A stretch of DNA of 64,000 nt from Abyssalbus ytuae. GTDB taxonomy: Bacteria > Bacteroidota > Bacteroidia > Flavobacteriales > Flavobacteriaceae. The first letter of the stretch is position 1; each line of letters begins with the position of its first letter. Positions 50,675 to 59,186 of the stretch are shown piece after piece. A program made the position numbers and the translations under genes. The notes under the pieces were generated by a model. The model did not search any database, had not been told where the DNA came from, and saw only the letters and a program-made list of their open reading frames with translations. The stretch is taken from contig NZ_CP094358.1 of assembly GCF_022807975.1 (NCBI RefSeq), forward strand, positions 3,162,001 to 3,226,000, written 5' to 3'.

Positions 50675-52009
50675 TTATCTGTTTTGGTCATTCATCATTT
50701 TTTTGGCAAGTTCTGCCCCGATAAGTGATTGTAGCAAATTTCCGTTACTGCTTTTGCCATCCTGTCCCTGAATGTAAATTTCAGGCAAACGTAAGTCTTT
50801 TAACTCTCTTGCAACATGAATGGCAGTTTTATATTCCCATTCAGCTCTTTCCTGCGGAGTTAAACCGGCTGACACTAACTTTGCATTCTGGTATGATTCA
50901 GCATCGGCAGCTATTTTTTTGCTTTTTGCTTTAAACTGTTCAACCTCAAATTGCTTTTTCTCTTTGATAAGATTAAATTCTGCAACTTTAGCCTCAGTTT
51001 CGGCAGCAATGGTTTTTTGAATTTGCTCCTTTTCCAGTCTGGCTCTTTCCGCCGCTTTTTCAGCTTCCCCACGGGCCTTTTCCTTTTGGGCCCTGTAAAA
51101 TTCACGTTCGGCCTGTTGTTTTTCAAGCTGGGTTTGCGCAACTTCTTCTTTTTGTAATTGTAACCGTTTATCAAAAGTACTTTCCCAGTCAATTTCAGTT
51201 ACAATGGCCTGTACAACGGTAAGCCCGTATGCTTTTAACGAATTGTTTTTTTCTCTTACAGGTTCGCCCTTTTTCATCTTAACTCTAAAGCGTTTTTGCT
51301 TGGTTTCTTTGTTAACAATAGTTCTTATGGTGGTGCTGTCCCCAATTACCTCAGGATTTTCTTCATCATTATATTCCTCAAGAACATACATCCCGTTTTC
51401 GAGTTGGTCCTTAAAAAACCTGTCAAAATCTGAAGCCTGCCCCGAGATATAATCCTGTGCATCCATCAGTTTGCAAGTGTTTTTAATAGCCTGGTCAATA
51501 TTGGGAATAATACGAGACCTTATAAGATTTTGTTCGGTTTTATTCCTGTCTGCAACCGATAAAAACTGGGCTGGATCCACAGTATTAATACTTATTACCA
51601 CCGATGTAGCTATCCTGGCTTTCACGGCATCGCTAAAAGCCCAATATTTAGCAATATCAACATTCGCATACTGGCTTTGCTCGCCCAACTCTCCTTCGCT
51701 GTTCGGGATAACATACTTTATGGGTAATTCAAACTGAATAGGGATTAAACGTCCCCACATTTTAGTGTGTATGCCCTGGCGAAAAACAGCTTTTTGCCCT
51801 CCCCATGGGTATTGTACTGCATAAGCGGTACCGGGCTCTGCATAAAAGAACATGCTGGAAATAACACTAAGTATAAGTCCTGCTATAATAAATTGAAGAC
51901 TCCGACCGGAGGTAAACCATGCTGAAATTTTACTGTTTTTAAAAACAGATTTAAATACGAGGGTCAAAACACCGATAATGACCAATAAAATTCCTAAAAA
52001 TGTAATCAT
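50675..52009 (-). CDS. SPFH/Band 7 (prohibitin-like) membrane protein
   Basis: This 444-residue protein has two N-terminal hydrophobic segments (about 1-20 and 35-55). An SPFH domain follows (about 60-270; ISINTVDPAQFLSVADRN, AYGLTVVQAIVTEIDWE), then a long alanine/glutamate/lysine-rich coiled coil (about 280-390), and a short C-terminal region ending IGAELAKKMM. Such proteins form ring scaffolds in membranes and modulate proteases or lipids. It has no operon partners; the partner protease, if any, is elsewhere. Confidence 0.88.
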   Translation of the reverse strand: MITFLGILLVIIGVLTLVFKSVFKNSKISAWFTSGRSLQFIIAGLILSVISSMFFYAEPGTAYAVQYPWGGQKAVFRQGIHTKMWGRLIPIQFELPIKYVIPNSEGELGEQSQYANVDIAKYWAFSDAVKARIATSVVISINTVDPAQFLSVADRNKTEQNLIRSRIIPNIDQAIKNTCKLMDAQDYISGQASDFDRFFKDQLENGMYVLEEYNDEENPEVIGDSTTIRTIVNKETKQKRFRVKMKKGEPVREKNNSLKAYGLTVVQAIVTEIDWESTFDKRLQLQKEEVAQTQLEKQQAEREFYRAQKEKARGEAEKAAERARLEKEQIQKTIAAETEAKVAEFNLIKEKKQFEVEQFKAKSKKIAADAESYQNAKLVSAGLTPQERAEWEYKTAIHVARELKDLRLPEIYIQGQDGKSSNGNLLQSLIGAELAKKMMNDQNR

Positions 52010-52325
52010 AGTAGTTGTGAATTAGGGTTAACAAAAAATAATTAAAATAATAATTGCCAATAAAAATTTTACAATAGTAATCATAGTCACAAAAGTTTTA
52101 ATTGTTAAAAAAATGTTTTGAAATCATACTTGCAAAAGGAGAGAGTGTTTTATCGGCCGAAAAAATATTTAAACTTCCTAACCACTTTTTTGGGTATGTT
52201 ATTTTAAGCTACAGCTTTTATGGATTATTTCCAAAAACTCATATTTTACAGGGGGTGGGAGAATAAAAAAAACACCTGGTTTAGAATCAGGTGTTTTTTA
52301 TAAGCGGTTAAAATTAAATTATTTG
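52010..52325. other. Intergenic region before the SPFH gene
   Basis: 316 bp, A+T rich on the right of the SPFH start, with a terminator at 52267-52300. A plus-strand frame from TTG 52102 to TAA 52264-52266 (54 codons) has no recognisable family and no good start, so I do not call it a gene. Promoter elements for the SPFH gene should lie at 52010-52100. Confidence 0.5.
52267..52300 (-). terminator. Intrinsic terminator after the M56 gene
   Basis: AAAAAACACCTG (52267-52278) and CAGGTGTTTTTT (52288-52299) form a perfect 12-bp stem with a 9-nt loop. It has the T-run on both strands and lies 26 nt beyond the stop of the minus-strand M56 gene. Confidence 0.85.
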
Positions 52326-53816
52326 TTATTCTTTTGTGGTTATTTTTATAACTCCGTCTTTAGCTTTTTTTCCGTATTCTTTTATAGCTTTTTTGCCCTT
52401 TAAAACATTTACTGATATTATTTTTTCCGGGGAAACTGATATTTCTTCAAATTTCTTTTTATCAATTCTTTTGCCGTTTAAATAATAAAGAGGATTACCT
52501 TCGATTCCTTCAACTCTTACATTATTTGATTTGTTGTCGTAAGTATCGGAGAGGATAATTTTTTTTACGATTATATCCTCTTCTTCGTTGTCATCAATTT
52601 GCACATCAACATCAATGTTTTTTATTTTGTTTTTATCTCCACTGGTAATAAATAATCCATCATCTTCATTTTTACCAAAAATTATAGTTGGTATGCCGTT
52701 GGTAGTGTCAGAAAAACTACTGGATACAAAAGAGTTTTCAGAACTTTTATAGGTCACGGAAATATCAGTTATTTCTCCTTTGGAATTTCTTTTAGGGTTA
52801 CTGTATTTAAACTCTCCGTCATATTTGCTTTTTATTGTCTGGCTGAGGTTTTTTAATTCTTCATCCGTATTGTTTTTGGTAATTACAAATTCAAGAGTGT
52901 TTGCACTGATTTCCACCCCGTTTTGATTAAGTTTCTTTTCTTTAACCACGATGGTTTGGGCAACAGTTTTTACATTAAATGATAGAAAGAATACTGTGAG
53001 TACAGGAATGATAATTCCGTATTTGAACAAGTTTTGTTTTTGGGATCTGGTTTTGTTAAGCATAACTATTCGTTTTTTAATTAATAAATTGAAAAAAGTA
53101 TTTGTAATTGATAAATTATATTCTGATAGATTTTTTTTAAGTAGTAAGTATTGATAGTCTTTATTGGAAAACATTTTTTCACTGGTATACTTGTCAGCCA
53201 GATATTCCAGGTTTTGGGTTATAGCTTTTTTGTACAACCAGCTAAACGGATTGATCCAAAAGAAGATATTGATAACATGTGCGGTTAATATGTCGATAGA
53301 ATGGCGATGAGAACAATGGGTTTTTTCATGTTCTAAAATAGTTTTTAAATCCTCGATTGTATGCAGATTAGGATTATAAACTATATAATTCAAGAATGAA
53401 AAAGGAGAGGTGTTCTTGTTGGTTTTAACGTACTTATATCTGCTTTCTTTATAGGGTTTCTCATTTCTTACCAGTTTAATAAAGGATAAAACCTGTATAC
53501 AAAACCGAAGTAAAAATACTATAGTGCCACTTATATATAATATTAATAGCAGTTTTAGGAAATTAATCTTGTTATCGGGTAAAATAATACCTTGGGTGAC
53601 ATTATTAAATTCTTCAATATTGTTTAAAATAATTTCAGTGTTTACCCTTCGGGTAATAGTAATTAACGGCAATATTACAGAGATGAAAATTCCTGTCAGC
53701 AGATAATATCTGTTTAATGTAAAAAAAGTTTCTTTTTGTAACCACAGCTTATAGGTTATATAAAATAATGATAAAATAAAGCTGCTTTTCAAGATATATA
53801 TAAAAAAAATTTCCAT
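52326..53816 (-). CDS. M56 (BlaR1/MecR1-like) membrane metallopeptidase with plug-like tail
   Basis: This 496-residue protein has four N-terminal transmembrane helices and the M56 zinc motif HEKTH at 163-167 (ILEHEKTHCSHRHS), followed by EYLADKYTSEK. A fourth helix near 268-285 leads into a periplasmic part (about 290-496). That part lacks a penicillin-binding domain and ends with a TonB-plug-like segment (YLNGKRIDKKKFEEISV, VNVLKGKKAIKEYGKKAKDG). It probably senses an envelope signal and cleaves the BlaI-like repressor. It overlaps the blaI-like gene by 1 nt at 53816. Confidence 0.88.
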   Translation of the reverse strand: MEIFFIYILKSSFILSLFYITYKLWLQKETFFTLNRYYLLTGIFISVILPLITITRRVNTEIILNNIEEFNNVTQGIILPDNKINFLKLLLILYISGTIVFLLRFCIQVLSFIKLVRNEKPYKESRYKYVKTNKNTSPFSFLNYIVYNPNLHTIEDLKTILEHEKTHCSHRHSIDILTAHVINIFFWINPFSWLYKKAITQNLEYLADKYTSEKMFSNKDYQYLLLKKNLSEYNLSITNTFFNLLIKKRIVMLNKTRSQKQNLFKYGIIIPVLTVFFLSFNVKTVAQTIVVKEKKLNQNGVEISANTLEFVITKNNTDEELKNLSQTIKSKYDGEFKYSNPKRNSKGEITDISVTYKSSENSFVSSSFSDTTNGIPTIIFGKNEDDGLFITSGDKNKIKNIDVDVQIDDNEEEDIIVKKIILSDTYDNKSNNVRVEGIEGNPLYYLNGKRIDKKKFEEISVSPEKIISVNVLKGKKAIKEYGKKAKDGVIKITTKE

Positions 53817-54175
53817 TACTTTTTATTTTCAATATGGTTAATAATTTCCTTTAAATCCTCCACACTAATTTTTTCTTCTTTGGCAAAAAAAGTGACCAGA
53901 TTTTTATATGAATTATTAAAATAGTCATGAATGGCACTGCCAATGAATTGTTTCCTGTATTCTTCTTTTGTAATTAACGGGTAGTATTGATGGGTATTCC
54001 CGTAGGTATGGTGATTTACATAACCTTTATCTTCAAGGTTTCTTACAATTGTTGAAAGGGTGTTGTAATGAGGTTTGCTGTTTTCAAATTCTGCCAGCAT
54101 ATCTTTTACAAAGGCTTTTTCCAGCTTCCATAATACCTTCATTACTTCTTCTTCTTTATTGGTTAATTTTTGCAT
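53816..54175 (-). CDS. BlaI/MecI/CopY-family transcriptional repressor
   Basis: This 119-residue winged-helix protein matches BlaI/MecI: LTNKEEEVMKVLWKLEKAFVKDML, PHYNTLSTIVRNLEDKGYVNH and a C-terminal dimer helix. It is cleaved or released through its membrane partner, the M56 protein encoded directly downstream with a 1-nt overlap (TAA/ATG). The pair probably controls its own operon and possibly remote genes; no beta-lactamase gene is in the window. Confidence 0.9.
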   Translation of the reverse strand: MQKLTNKEEEVMKVLWKLEKAFVKDMLAEFENSKPHYNTLSTIVRNLEDKGYVNHHTYGNTHQYYPLITKEEYRKQFIGSAIHDYFNNSYKNLVTFFAKEEKISVEDLKEIINHIENKK

Positions 54176-54352
54176 CAGGATTTATTTTTTGCTAATGTAT
54201 TACTATTTTTTTAGTTAACCAACTATAAATGTAGTTGAAAAACTAATTTTATAGTTTAATTAACAATATATGTGGGTTATTTAAGAATGAATACAACAAC
54301 CGTACTCATTAAAATAGTTAAGTGTATATTCGCGTATATTTTAAAAATGGCT

Positions 54353-55288
54353 ATGAATTTTTTATTTGTTTTATCCGGGTTGGTTCTTTTAATTGTTGGG
54401 GGTAATTGGTTATTAAAAGCTGCAGTAGGTTTATCTTTAAAGTTAGGAATACCAAAAATAGTTATTGGTATGACAGTAGTTTCATTTGCCACTTCGGCTC
54501 CCGAACTTATTGTAAGCATAAAGTCGGCTTTAGACGGGTTTCCTGATATTGCGTTGGGAAATGTAGTAGGTTCTAATATTGCAAATCTTGGGCTGGTATT
54601 GGCTATAACAATTATATTATCTTCTATTAATGTGGAAAGGAGTTTTTATAAAACAGATTGGCCGGTTATGATAATTGCTACGCTGCTGTTTTACTTTTTT
54701 ATTATACATGACGGAGTTTTAAGCAGGAATGAAGGAATAATTTTAGTCTCATTTTTAATTATTTTCCTCATTTATCTTTTACGTTTTCAAAAACCAGCGG
54801 TTACTGATGATGTGGTTGAAGATGATGAGGTTATACCTTTATATAAAATTGTGTTGTATCTGGTTATTGGCGGTGTGGCGTTATGGGGCGGCTCCGAATT
54901 ATTGATTAAAGGAGCGGTAGGGATGGCTCTTAATTTTGGAGTGAGTGAACGCATTATTGCAGTTACAGTAGTGTCGGTAGGTACAAGTATTCCTGAGTTG
55001 GCAGCTTCTGTAATTGCAGTATTAAAAAAGGAAAAAGCTATTTCACTGGGTAATTTAATAGGGTCTAATGTATTTAATATTCTTGCTGTTTTAGGAATAA
55101 CGTCCATAATAACTCCCATTGTAGTATCAGACAAAGGATTGCTGAATAACGATATTTACTGGATGCTGGCTACTTCATTTATTATATTTCCCCTGGTATT
55201 TTTACCCAAAGGATTAAGATTAGGATGGAGGGATGGTTTGGTATTGCTTTTTCTTTATGGTGCATTTGTATATATGACAGTGTTATAG
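54353..55288 (+). CDS. Calcium/sodium antiporter (CaCA family, YrbG-like)
   Basis: The frame opens at 54272, but ATG 54353 (MNFLFVLSGLVLL) fits the family start and gives 311 residues; ATG 54347 is also possible. Ten hydrophobic helices form two inverted repeats, each with an alpha motif: VSFATSAPELIVSI with GNVVGSNIANLGLV, and VSVGTSIPELAASV with GNLIGSNVFNILAV. It exchanges Ca2+ for Na+ at the inner membrane. A terminator follows at 55295. Confidence 0.93.
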   Translation: MNFLFVLSGLVLLIVGGNWLLKAAVGLSLKLGIPKIVIGMTVVSFATSAPELIVSIKSALDGFPDIALGNVVGSNIANLGLVLAITIILSSINVERSFYKTDWPVMIIATLLFYFFIIHDGVLSRNEGIILVSFLIIFLIYLLRFQKPAVTDDVVEDDEVIPLYKIVLYLVIGGVALWGGSELLIKGAVGMALNFGVSERIIAVTVVSVGTSIPELAASVIAVLKKEKAISLGNLIGSNVFNILAVLGITSIITPIVVSDKGLLNNDIYWMLATSFIIFPLVFLPKGLRLGWRDGLVLLFLYGAFVYMTVL

Positions 55289-55292
55289 AATA

Positions 55293-55321
55293 TAAAAAAG
55301 CCTGCTTTTGCAGGCTTTTTT
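55293..55321 (+). terminator. Intrinsic terminator after the antiporter gene
   Basis: AAAAAGCCTGC (55295-55305) and GCAGGCTTTTT (55310-55320) form a perfect 11-bp stem with a 4-nt loop of T and T-rich flanks. The convergent glutamine synthetase ends at 55350, so it can serve both. Confidence 0.88.
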
Positions 55322-55349
55322 ATTTAACTATATTATTTCTTTTTAATCT

Positions 55350-56354
55350 TTAAGAAACAGGTTTTACCGTTTTAATAATCCTGGCGGCAATTTTGTACGG
55401 GTCACCGTTTGAAGCAGGACGTCTGTCTTCTAACCAACCTTTCCAGCCTTTTTCTACTGTCATAATTGGAATACGGATGGAAGCACCCCTGTCTGATATA
55501 CCAAATGAAAACTGATCTATAGATTGGGTTTCGTGCTTACCCGTTAAACGTAAATCATTGTCTGCTCCGTATACGGCAATATGTTCTTTAACAACCGGAC
55601 GGAAAGCTTCACATATTTTTTCATAAGTAGCTTTATCTCCGCAAGTTCTAAGAACACCATTAGAAAAGTTAGCATGCATACCGGAACCGTTCCAGTCAGT
55701 ATCTCCTAATGGTTTTGGATGCCAGTTAATAGCAAGTCCGTATTTTTCTCCGATTCTTTCTAATAAATATCTGGCTACCCATATTTGATCACCTGCAGAA
55801 GCAGCACCTTTGGCAAATACCTGAAATTCCCATTGTCCGGCAGCAACTTCAGAATTAATACCTTCAACATTGATACCAGCATCTAAACATTGGTCTAAGT
55901 GTTCTTCAATAATTTCTCTTCCAAAAGCATTTTTAGCCCCAACTGAGCAGTAAAATTGTCCTTGTGGTGTTTGATCTCTTGGGAAACCTAAAGGCAGGTT
56001 TGTTTCAGGATCCCATAAAAAATATTCTTGTTCAAAGCCAAACCAAAAATCATCATCATCATCATCAATAGAAGCTCTGCCATTTGATTCGTGAGGAGTA
56101 CCATCAGGATTTAAAACCTCTGTCATTACCAAATATCCGTTTTTTCGGTCCGGATCAGGGAAAATAGCAACAGGTTTTAATAAACAGTCAGAAGAACCGC
56201 CCTCTGCCTGCCTGGTAGAACTTCCGTCAAAAGCCCACATTGGGCAATCTTCAAGTTTACCACTGAAATTATCTTCAATTTTGGTTTTACTCCTTAGGTT
56301 TGCAGTTGGCTTGTAGCCGTCCAGCCAAATGTACTCAAGTTTAGCTTTACTCAT
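55350..56354 (-). CDS. Type II (eukaryotic-like) glutamine synthetase
   Basis: This 334-residue protein is a class II glutamine synthetase, shorter than the bacterial type I (~450-470). Motifs are LEYIWLDGYKP, MWAFDGSSTRQAEGGSSD, FGFEQEYFLWD, AGINVEGINSEVAAGQWEFQ, NWHPKPLGDTDWNGSGMH, RLTGKHETQSIDQF and the catalytic loop GASIRIP. A run of aspartates (DDDDDD) precedes the active-site Glu. It makes glutamine from glutamate, ammonia and ATP, and is divergent from the type III enzyme gene at 56638, sharing a 283-bp A+T-rich promoter region. Confidence 0.94.
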   Translation of the reverse strand: MSKAKLEYIWLDGYKPTANLRSKTKIEDNFSGKLEDCPMWAFDGSSTRQAEGGSSDCLLKPVAIFPDPDRKNGYLVMTEVLNPDGTPHESNGRASIDDDDDDFWFGFEQEYFLWDPETNLPLGFPRDQTPQGQFYCSVGAKNAFGREIIEEHLDQCLDAGINVEGINSEVAAGQWEFQVFAKGAASAGDQIWVARYLLERIGEKYGLAINWHPKPLGDTDWNGSGMHANFSNGVLRTCGDKATYEKICEAFRPVVKEHIAVYGADNDLRLTGKHETQSIDQFSFGISDRGASIRIPIMTVEKGWKGWLEDRRPASNGDPYKIAARIIKTVKPVS

Positions 56355-56637
56355 AATTTTATTGTTTAAATTGAACTCTGAAATATTTCTAGCAAAAATA
56401 TATTTTTTTACCGACAGTCATATTTTTTTAAGGGGTAAATAGTTTATAAATGTATTATTTTTGTGAATACCCTATTTTTTGAAAGGGTATTTTTTAAAAA
56501 ATATAATTTTTGTAAGTAATACACCCGATAACTTAGAATATTATTACTTTATTTTTTCGAAAAGTTTAAATTTTTAATTTTTAAATGTTAGTTTTAAAAC
56601 ATTCATTTGAATAATTGTTTATAAGCAAACAAACTAT

Positions 56638-58824
56638 ATGTCAACAATAAGATTTAAAGCCGTAGAGCAAACTTTTAACCGTAAGCCCATTAGTGTAGAG
56701 ACCAATAGTAAACGTTCCGATATTTATGCAGTAAATGTGTTTAACAACATAGCCATGAGGCAATTTATGTCGGATGAGGCATTTAAAAATATTCAGAATT
56801 CTATTGAGTTTGGAACAAGAATAGACAGGAAACTGGCGAATGAAATTGCGGTTTCCATGAAAAACTGGGCTCTTTCAAAAGGGGCAACACATTACACACA
56901 CTGGTTTCAGCCTTTAACAGGATCGACTGCAGAAAAACATGATGCCTTTTTTGAGCCCATTGATAATTCTAAAGCTATAGAAGCCTTTGGGAGCGATCAG
57001 TTGGTGCAGCAGGAACCGGATGCATCGAGTTTTCCCAGTGGGGGCATAAGAAATACTTTTGAAGCCAGAGGTTATACAGCATGGGACCCGACATCGCCTG
57101 CATTTATTTATGGTACAACACTGTGTATCCCTACCGTTTTTGTTTCGTATACAGGTGAAGCATTAGACAATAAAGCTCCGCTGCTAAGAGCTTTACAGAC
57201 AATAGATCAGGCTGCTACGGAAGTCGCCAAATATTTTGATAAAAATGTAAGTAAAGTAAATGCAACCCTTGGCTGGGAACAGGAATATTTTTTAATAGAT
57301 AAGGCTCTTGCTTATTCCAGGCCTGACATTGTGCTGGCAGGAAGGACCCTGTTGGGGCATTCCCCTGCAAAAGGACAACAGTTAGACGATCATTATTTCG
57401 GGTCAATACCTGCAAGGGTGATGAGTTTTATGAGAGAACTGGAAGAAGAAAGTATGAAACTGGGTATTCCGGTTAAAACCAGGCATAACGAAGTGGCACC
57501 TAACCAGTTTGAACTTGCTCCCATTTTCGAAGAGGCCAACCTGGCTGTTGACCATAATTCCTTGATAATGGATTTAATGGACCGGGTAGCGGATAAGCAC
57601 AATTTTAAAGTTCTTTTTCATGAAAAACCGTTTGCCGGTATTAACGGATCAGGAAAACATAACAACTGGTCCCTGGCAACAAATACCGGAGTTAATTTAT
57701 TAAGCCCCGGAACTACTCCCATGAAGAACCTTCAGTTTTTAACTTTCTTTATTAATACCATAAAAGCCGTTTGCGAATATGAAGATTTAATAAGGGCTTC
57801 TGTAGCTTCGGCTAGCAATGACCATAGATTAGGTGCTAATGAAGCTCCTCCGGCAATCATATCGGTTTTTATAGGTAAACAATTAACCAAAGTTTTAGAC
57901 GAACTGGAAGATGTTTCCAAAGGAAAACTTTCACCCCAGGAAAAGACCGATTTAAAATTGAATGTAGTGGGTAAAATTCCTGAAATTCTTTTAGATAATA
58001 CCGACAGAAACCGTACTTCGCCTTTTGCGTTTACCGGGAATAAATTTGAGCTCAGGGCTGTAGGATCAAAAGCTAACTGTGCAAAACCTATGACTGTTTT
58101 AAACACCATAGTTGCTAAACAACTAAAAGAGTTTAAAAAAGAGGTAGATATTCTTGTTGATAAAAAGAAGCTTAAAAAGGATGAAGCTATTTTTAATGTA
58201 CTGCGCGAATATATAAAAGCATCAAAAAGAATACGGTTTGAAGGAGATGGGTATAGTGAAGTCTGGGAAAAAGAAGCAATCAGAAGGGGGTTGAGTAATC
58301 ATAAAACCACACCATTAGCATTAAAGGCCATGATTTCAAAAAAATCATTAGAGGTGTTTGAACAAATGGGGGTTATGAATAAAATAGAAGTGCATGCCCG
58401 CCATGAAATTGAACTTGAAGAGTATGCGATGAAGTTACAAATTGAAGGAAGGGTATTGGGTGATATTGCAAAAAACCATGTGATACCCACAGCCATAAGG
58501 TATCAAAATACACTTATTGAAAACCTGAAAGGTTTGAAAGAAGTTTTTGGAAATGATTTTAAAAAACTCGCTTCCCAGCAATTAGATATTGTAGAGCAGA
58601 TTTCCGATAATATAGCAGAGATAAATTCAAAAGTTGATGTAATGGTTAATGAGAGAAAAAAAGCCAATAAGCTGGACAATGCCCAGTTAAAGGCAGAAGC
58701 ATATTGTGAGTTTGTTAAACCTTATTTTGACAAAATACGTTATCATTGTGACAAATTGGAATTAATGGTAGATGATGATTTATGGCCATTAACAAAATAC
58801 AGGGAATTACTTTTTACCCGATAG
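56638..58824 (+). CDS. glnN: Type III glutamine synthetase
   Basis: This 728-residue protein is a GSIII enzyme, the large dodecameric type common in Bacteroidota. Typical segments are GSTAEKHDAFFEP, LGWEQEYFLIDKAL, TRHNEVAPNQFELAPIFEE, HEKPFAGINGSGKHNNWSL, DHRLGANEAPPAIISVFIG and NRTSPFAFTGNKFELRAVGS. It makes glutamine in the cytoplasm. It is followed after 1 nt by a small ABM-like gene, and is divergent from the type II enzyme gene. Expression is probably tied to nitrogen supply. Confidence 0.97.
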   Translation: MSTIRFKAVEQTFNRKPISVETNSKRSDIYAVNVFNNIAMRQFMSDEAFKNIQNSIEFGTRIDRKLANEIAVSMKNWALSKGATHYTHWFQPLTGSTAEKHDAFFEPIDNSKAIEAFGSDQLVQQEPDASSFPSGGIRNTFEARGYTAWDPTSPAFIYGTTLCIPTVFVSYTGEALDNKAPLLRALQTIDQAATEVAKYFDKNVSKVNATLGWEQEYFLIDKALAYSRPDIVLAGRTLLGHSPAKGQQLDDHYFGSIPARVMSFMRELEEESMKLGIPVKTRHNEVAPNQFELAPIFEEANLAVDHNSLIMDLMDRVADKHNFKVLFHEKPFAGINGSGKHNNWSLATNTGVNLLSPGTTPMKNLQFLTFFINTIKAVCEYEDLIRASVASASNDHRLGANEAPPAIISVFIGKQLTKVLDELEDVSKGKLSPQEKTDLKLNVVGKIPEILLDNTDRNRTSPFAFTGNKFELRAVGSKANCAKPMTVLNTIVAKQLKEFKKEVDILVDKKKLKKDEAIFNVLREYIKASKRIRFEGDGYSEVWEKEAIRRGLSNHKTTPLALKAMISKKSLEVFEQMGVMNKIEVHARHEIELEEYAMKLQIEGRVLGDIAKNHVIPTAIRYQNTLIENLKGLKEVFGNDFKKLASQQLDIVEQISDNIAEINSKVDVMVNERKKANKLDNAQLKAEAYCEFVKPYFDKIRYHCDKLELMVDDDLWPLTKYRELLFTR

Positions 58825-58825
58825 T

Positions 58826-59110
58826 ATGATTAAAGTTTTTGTAGAACATTTTTTAAATGACCAAGGGAAAGAATATTTTCCATCATGGATAAATGAAGCA
58901 TCTGAAGTGCTTAAAAATTATGAAGGTTTTATTGAGGTTAAGCAAATTCAGGATATAAATGATGAAAAAAGATTGCATCTGCTTTTATCTTTTAAAAATT
59001 TTAAGTTATTTATGGAGTGGGTTAGCAGTAAAGATCATGAGGATGTTCTTGCAAAATTAAAACCCTATATGTTACAAAAACAAAAATCGCAAATATTCAA
59101 AACACTTTAA
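58826..59110 (+). CDS. ABM-like ferredoxin-fold small protein
   Basis: This 94-residue protein has the look of an antibiotic-biosynthesis-monooxygenase (ABM) domain: IKVFVEHFLNDQGKEYFPSWI, LKNYEGFIEVKQIQ, RLHLLLSFKNFKLFMEWV and HEDVLAKLKPY. Members are small dimeric alpha/beta barrels, some acting as heme- or quinol-modifying enzymes, many of unknown role. It begins 1 nt after the glnN stop and is followed by a terminator, so it is cotranscribed with glnN. Any link to nitrogen metabolism is inference. Confidence 0.7.
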   Translation: MIKVFVEHFLNDQGKEYFPSWINEASEVLKNYEGFIEVKQIQDINDEKRLHLLLSFKNFKLFMEWVSSKDHEDVLAKLKPYMLQKQKSQIFKTL

Positions 59111-59120
59111 CCGTGTAGTG

Positions 59121-59157
59121 AAAGGCACACAAACAAAAGTTTGTGTGCTTTTTTATT
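59121..59157 (+). terminator. Intrinsic terminator of the glnN operon
   Basis: GCACACAAAC (59125-59134) and GTTTGTGTGC (59139-59148) form a perfect 10-bp stem with loop AAAA, followed by TTTTTTATT. It lies 14 nt beyond the ABM-like gene. Confidence 0.88.
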
Positions 59158-59186
59158 ATAATTACTTTTGCACAAACAATTAGTAA

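Noticed and set aside
52102-52266. 54-codon plus-strand frame starting with TTG
   Set aside because: The start is poor, no family is recognisable, and the stop touches the terminator at 52267. Evidence is too weak for a gene.
56040-56075. Short GAT/CAT tandem repeat in the type II glutamine synthetase gene
   Set aside because: It encodes a run of aspartates inside an intact reading frame and does not look like a microsatellite with functional effect; the protein motifs around it are intact.
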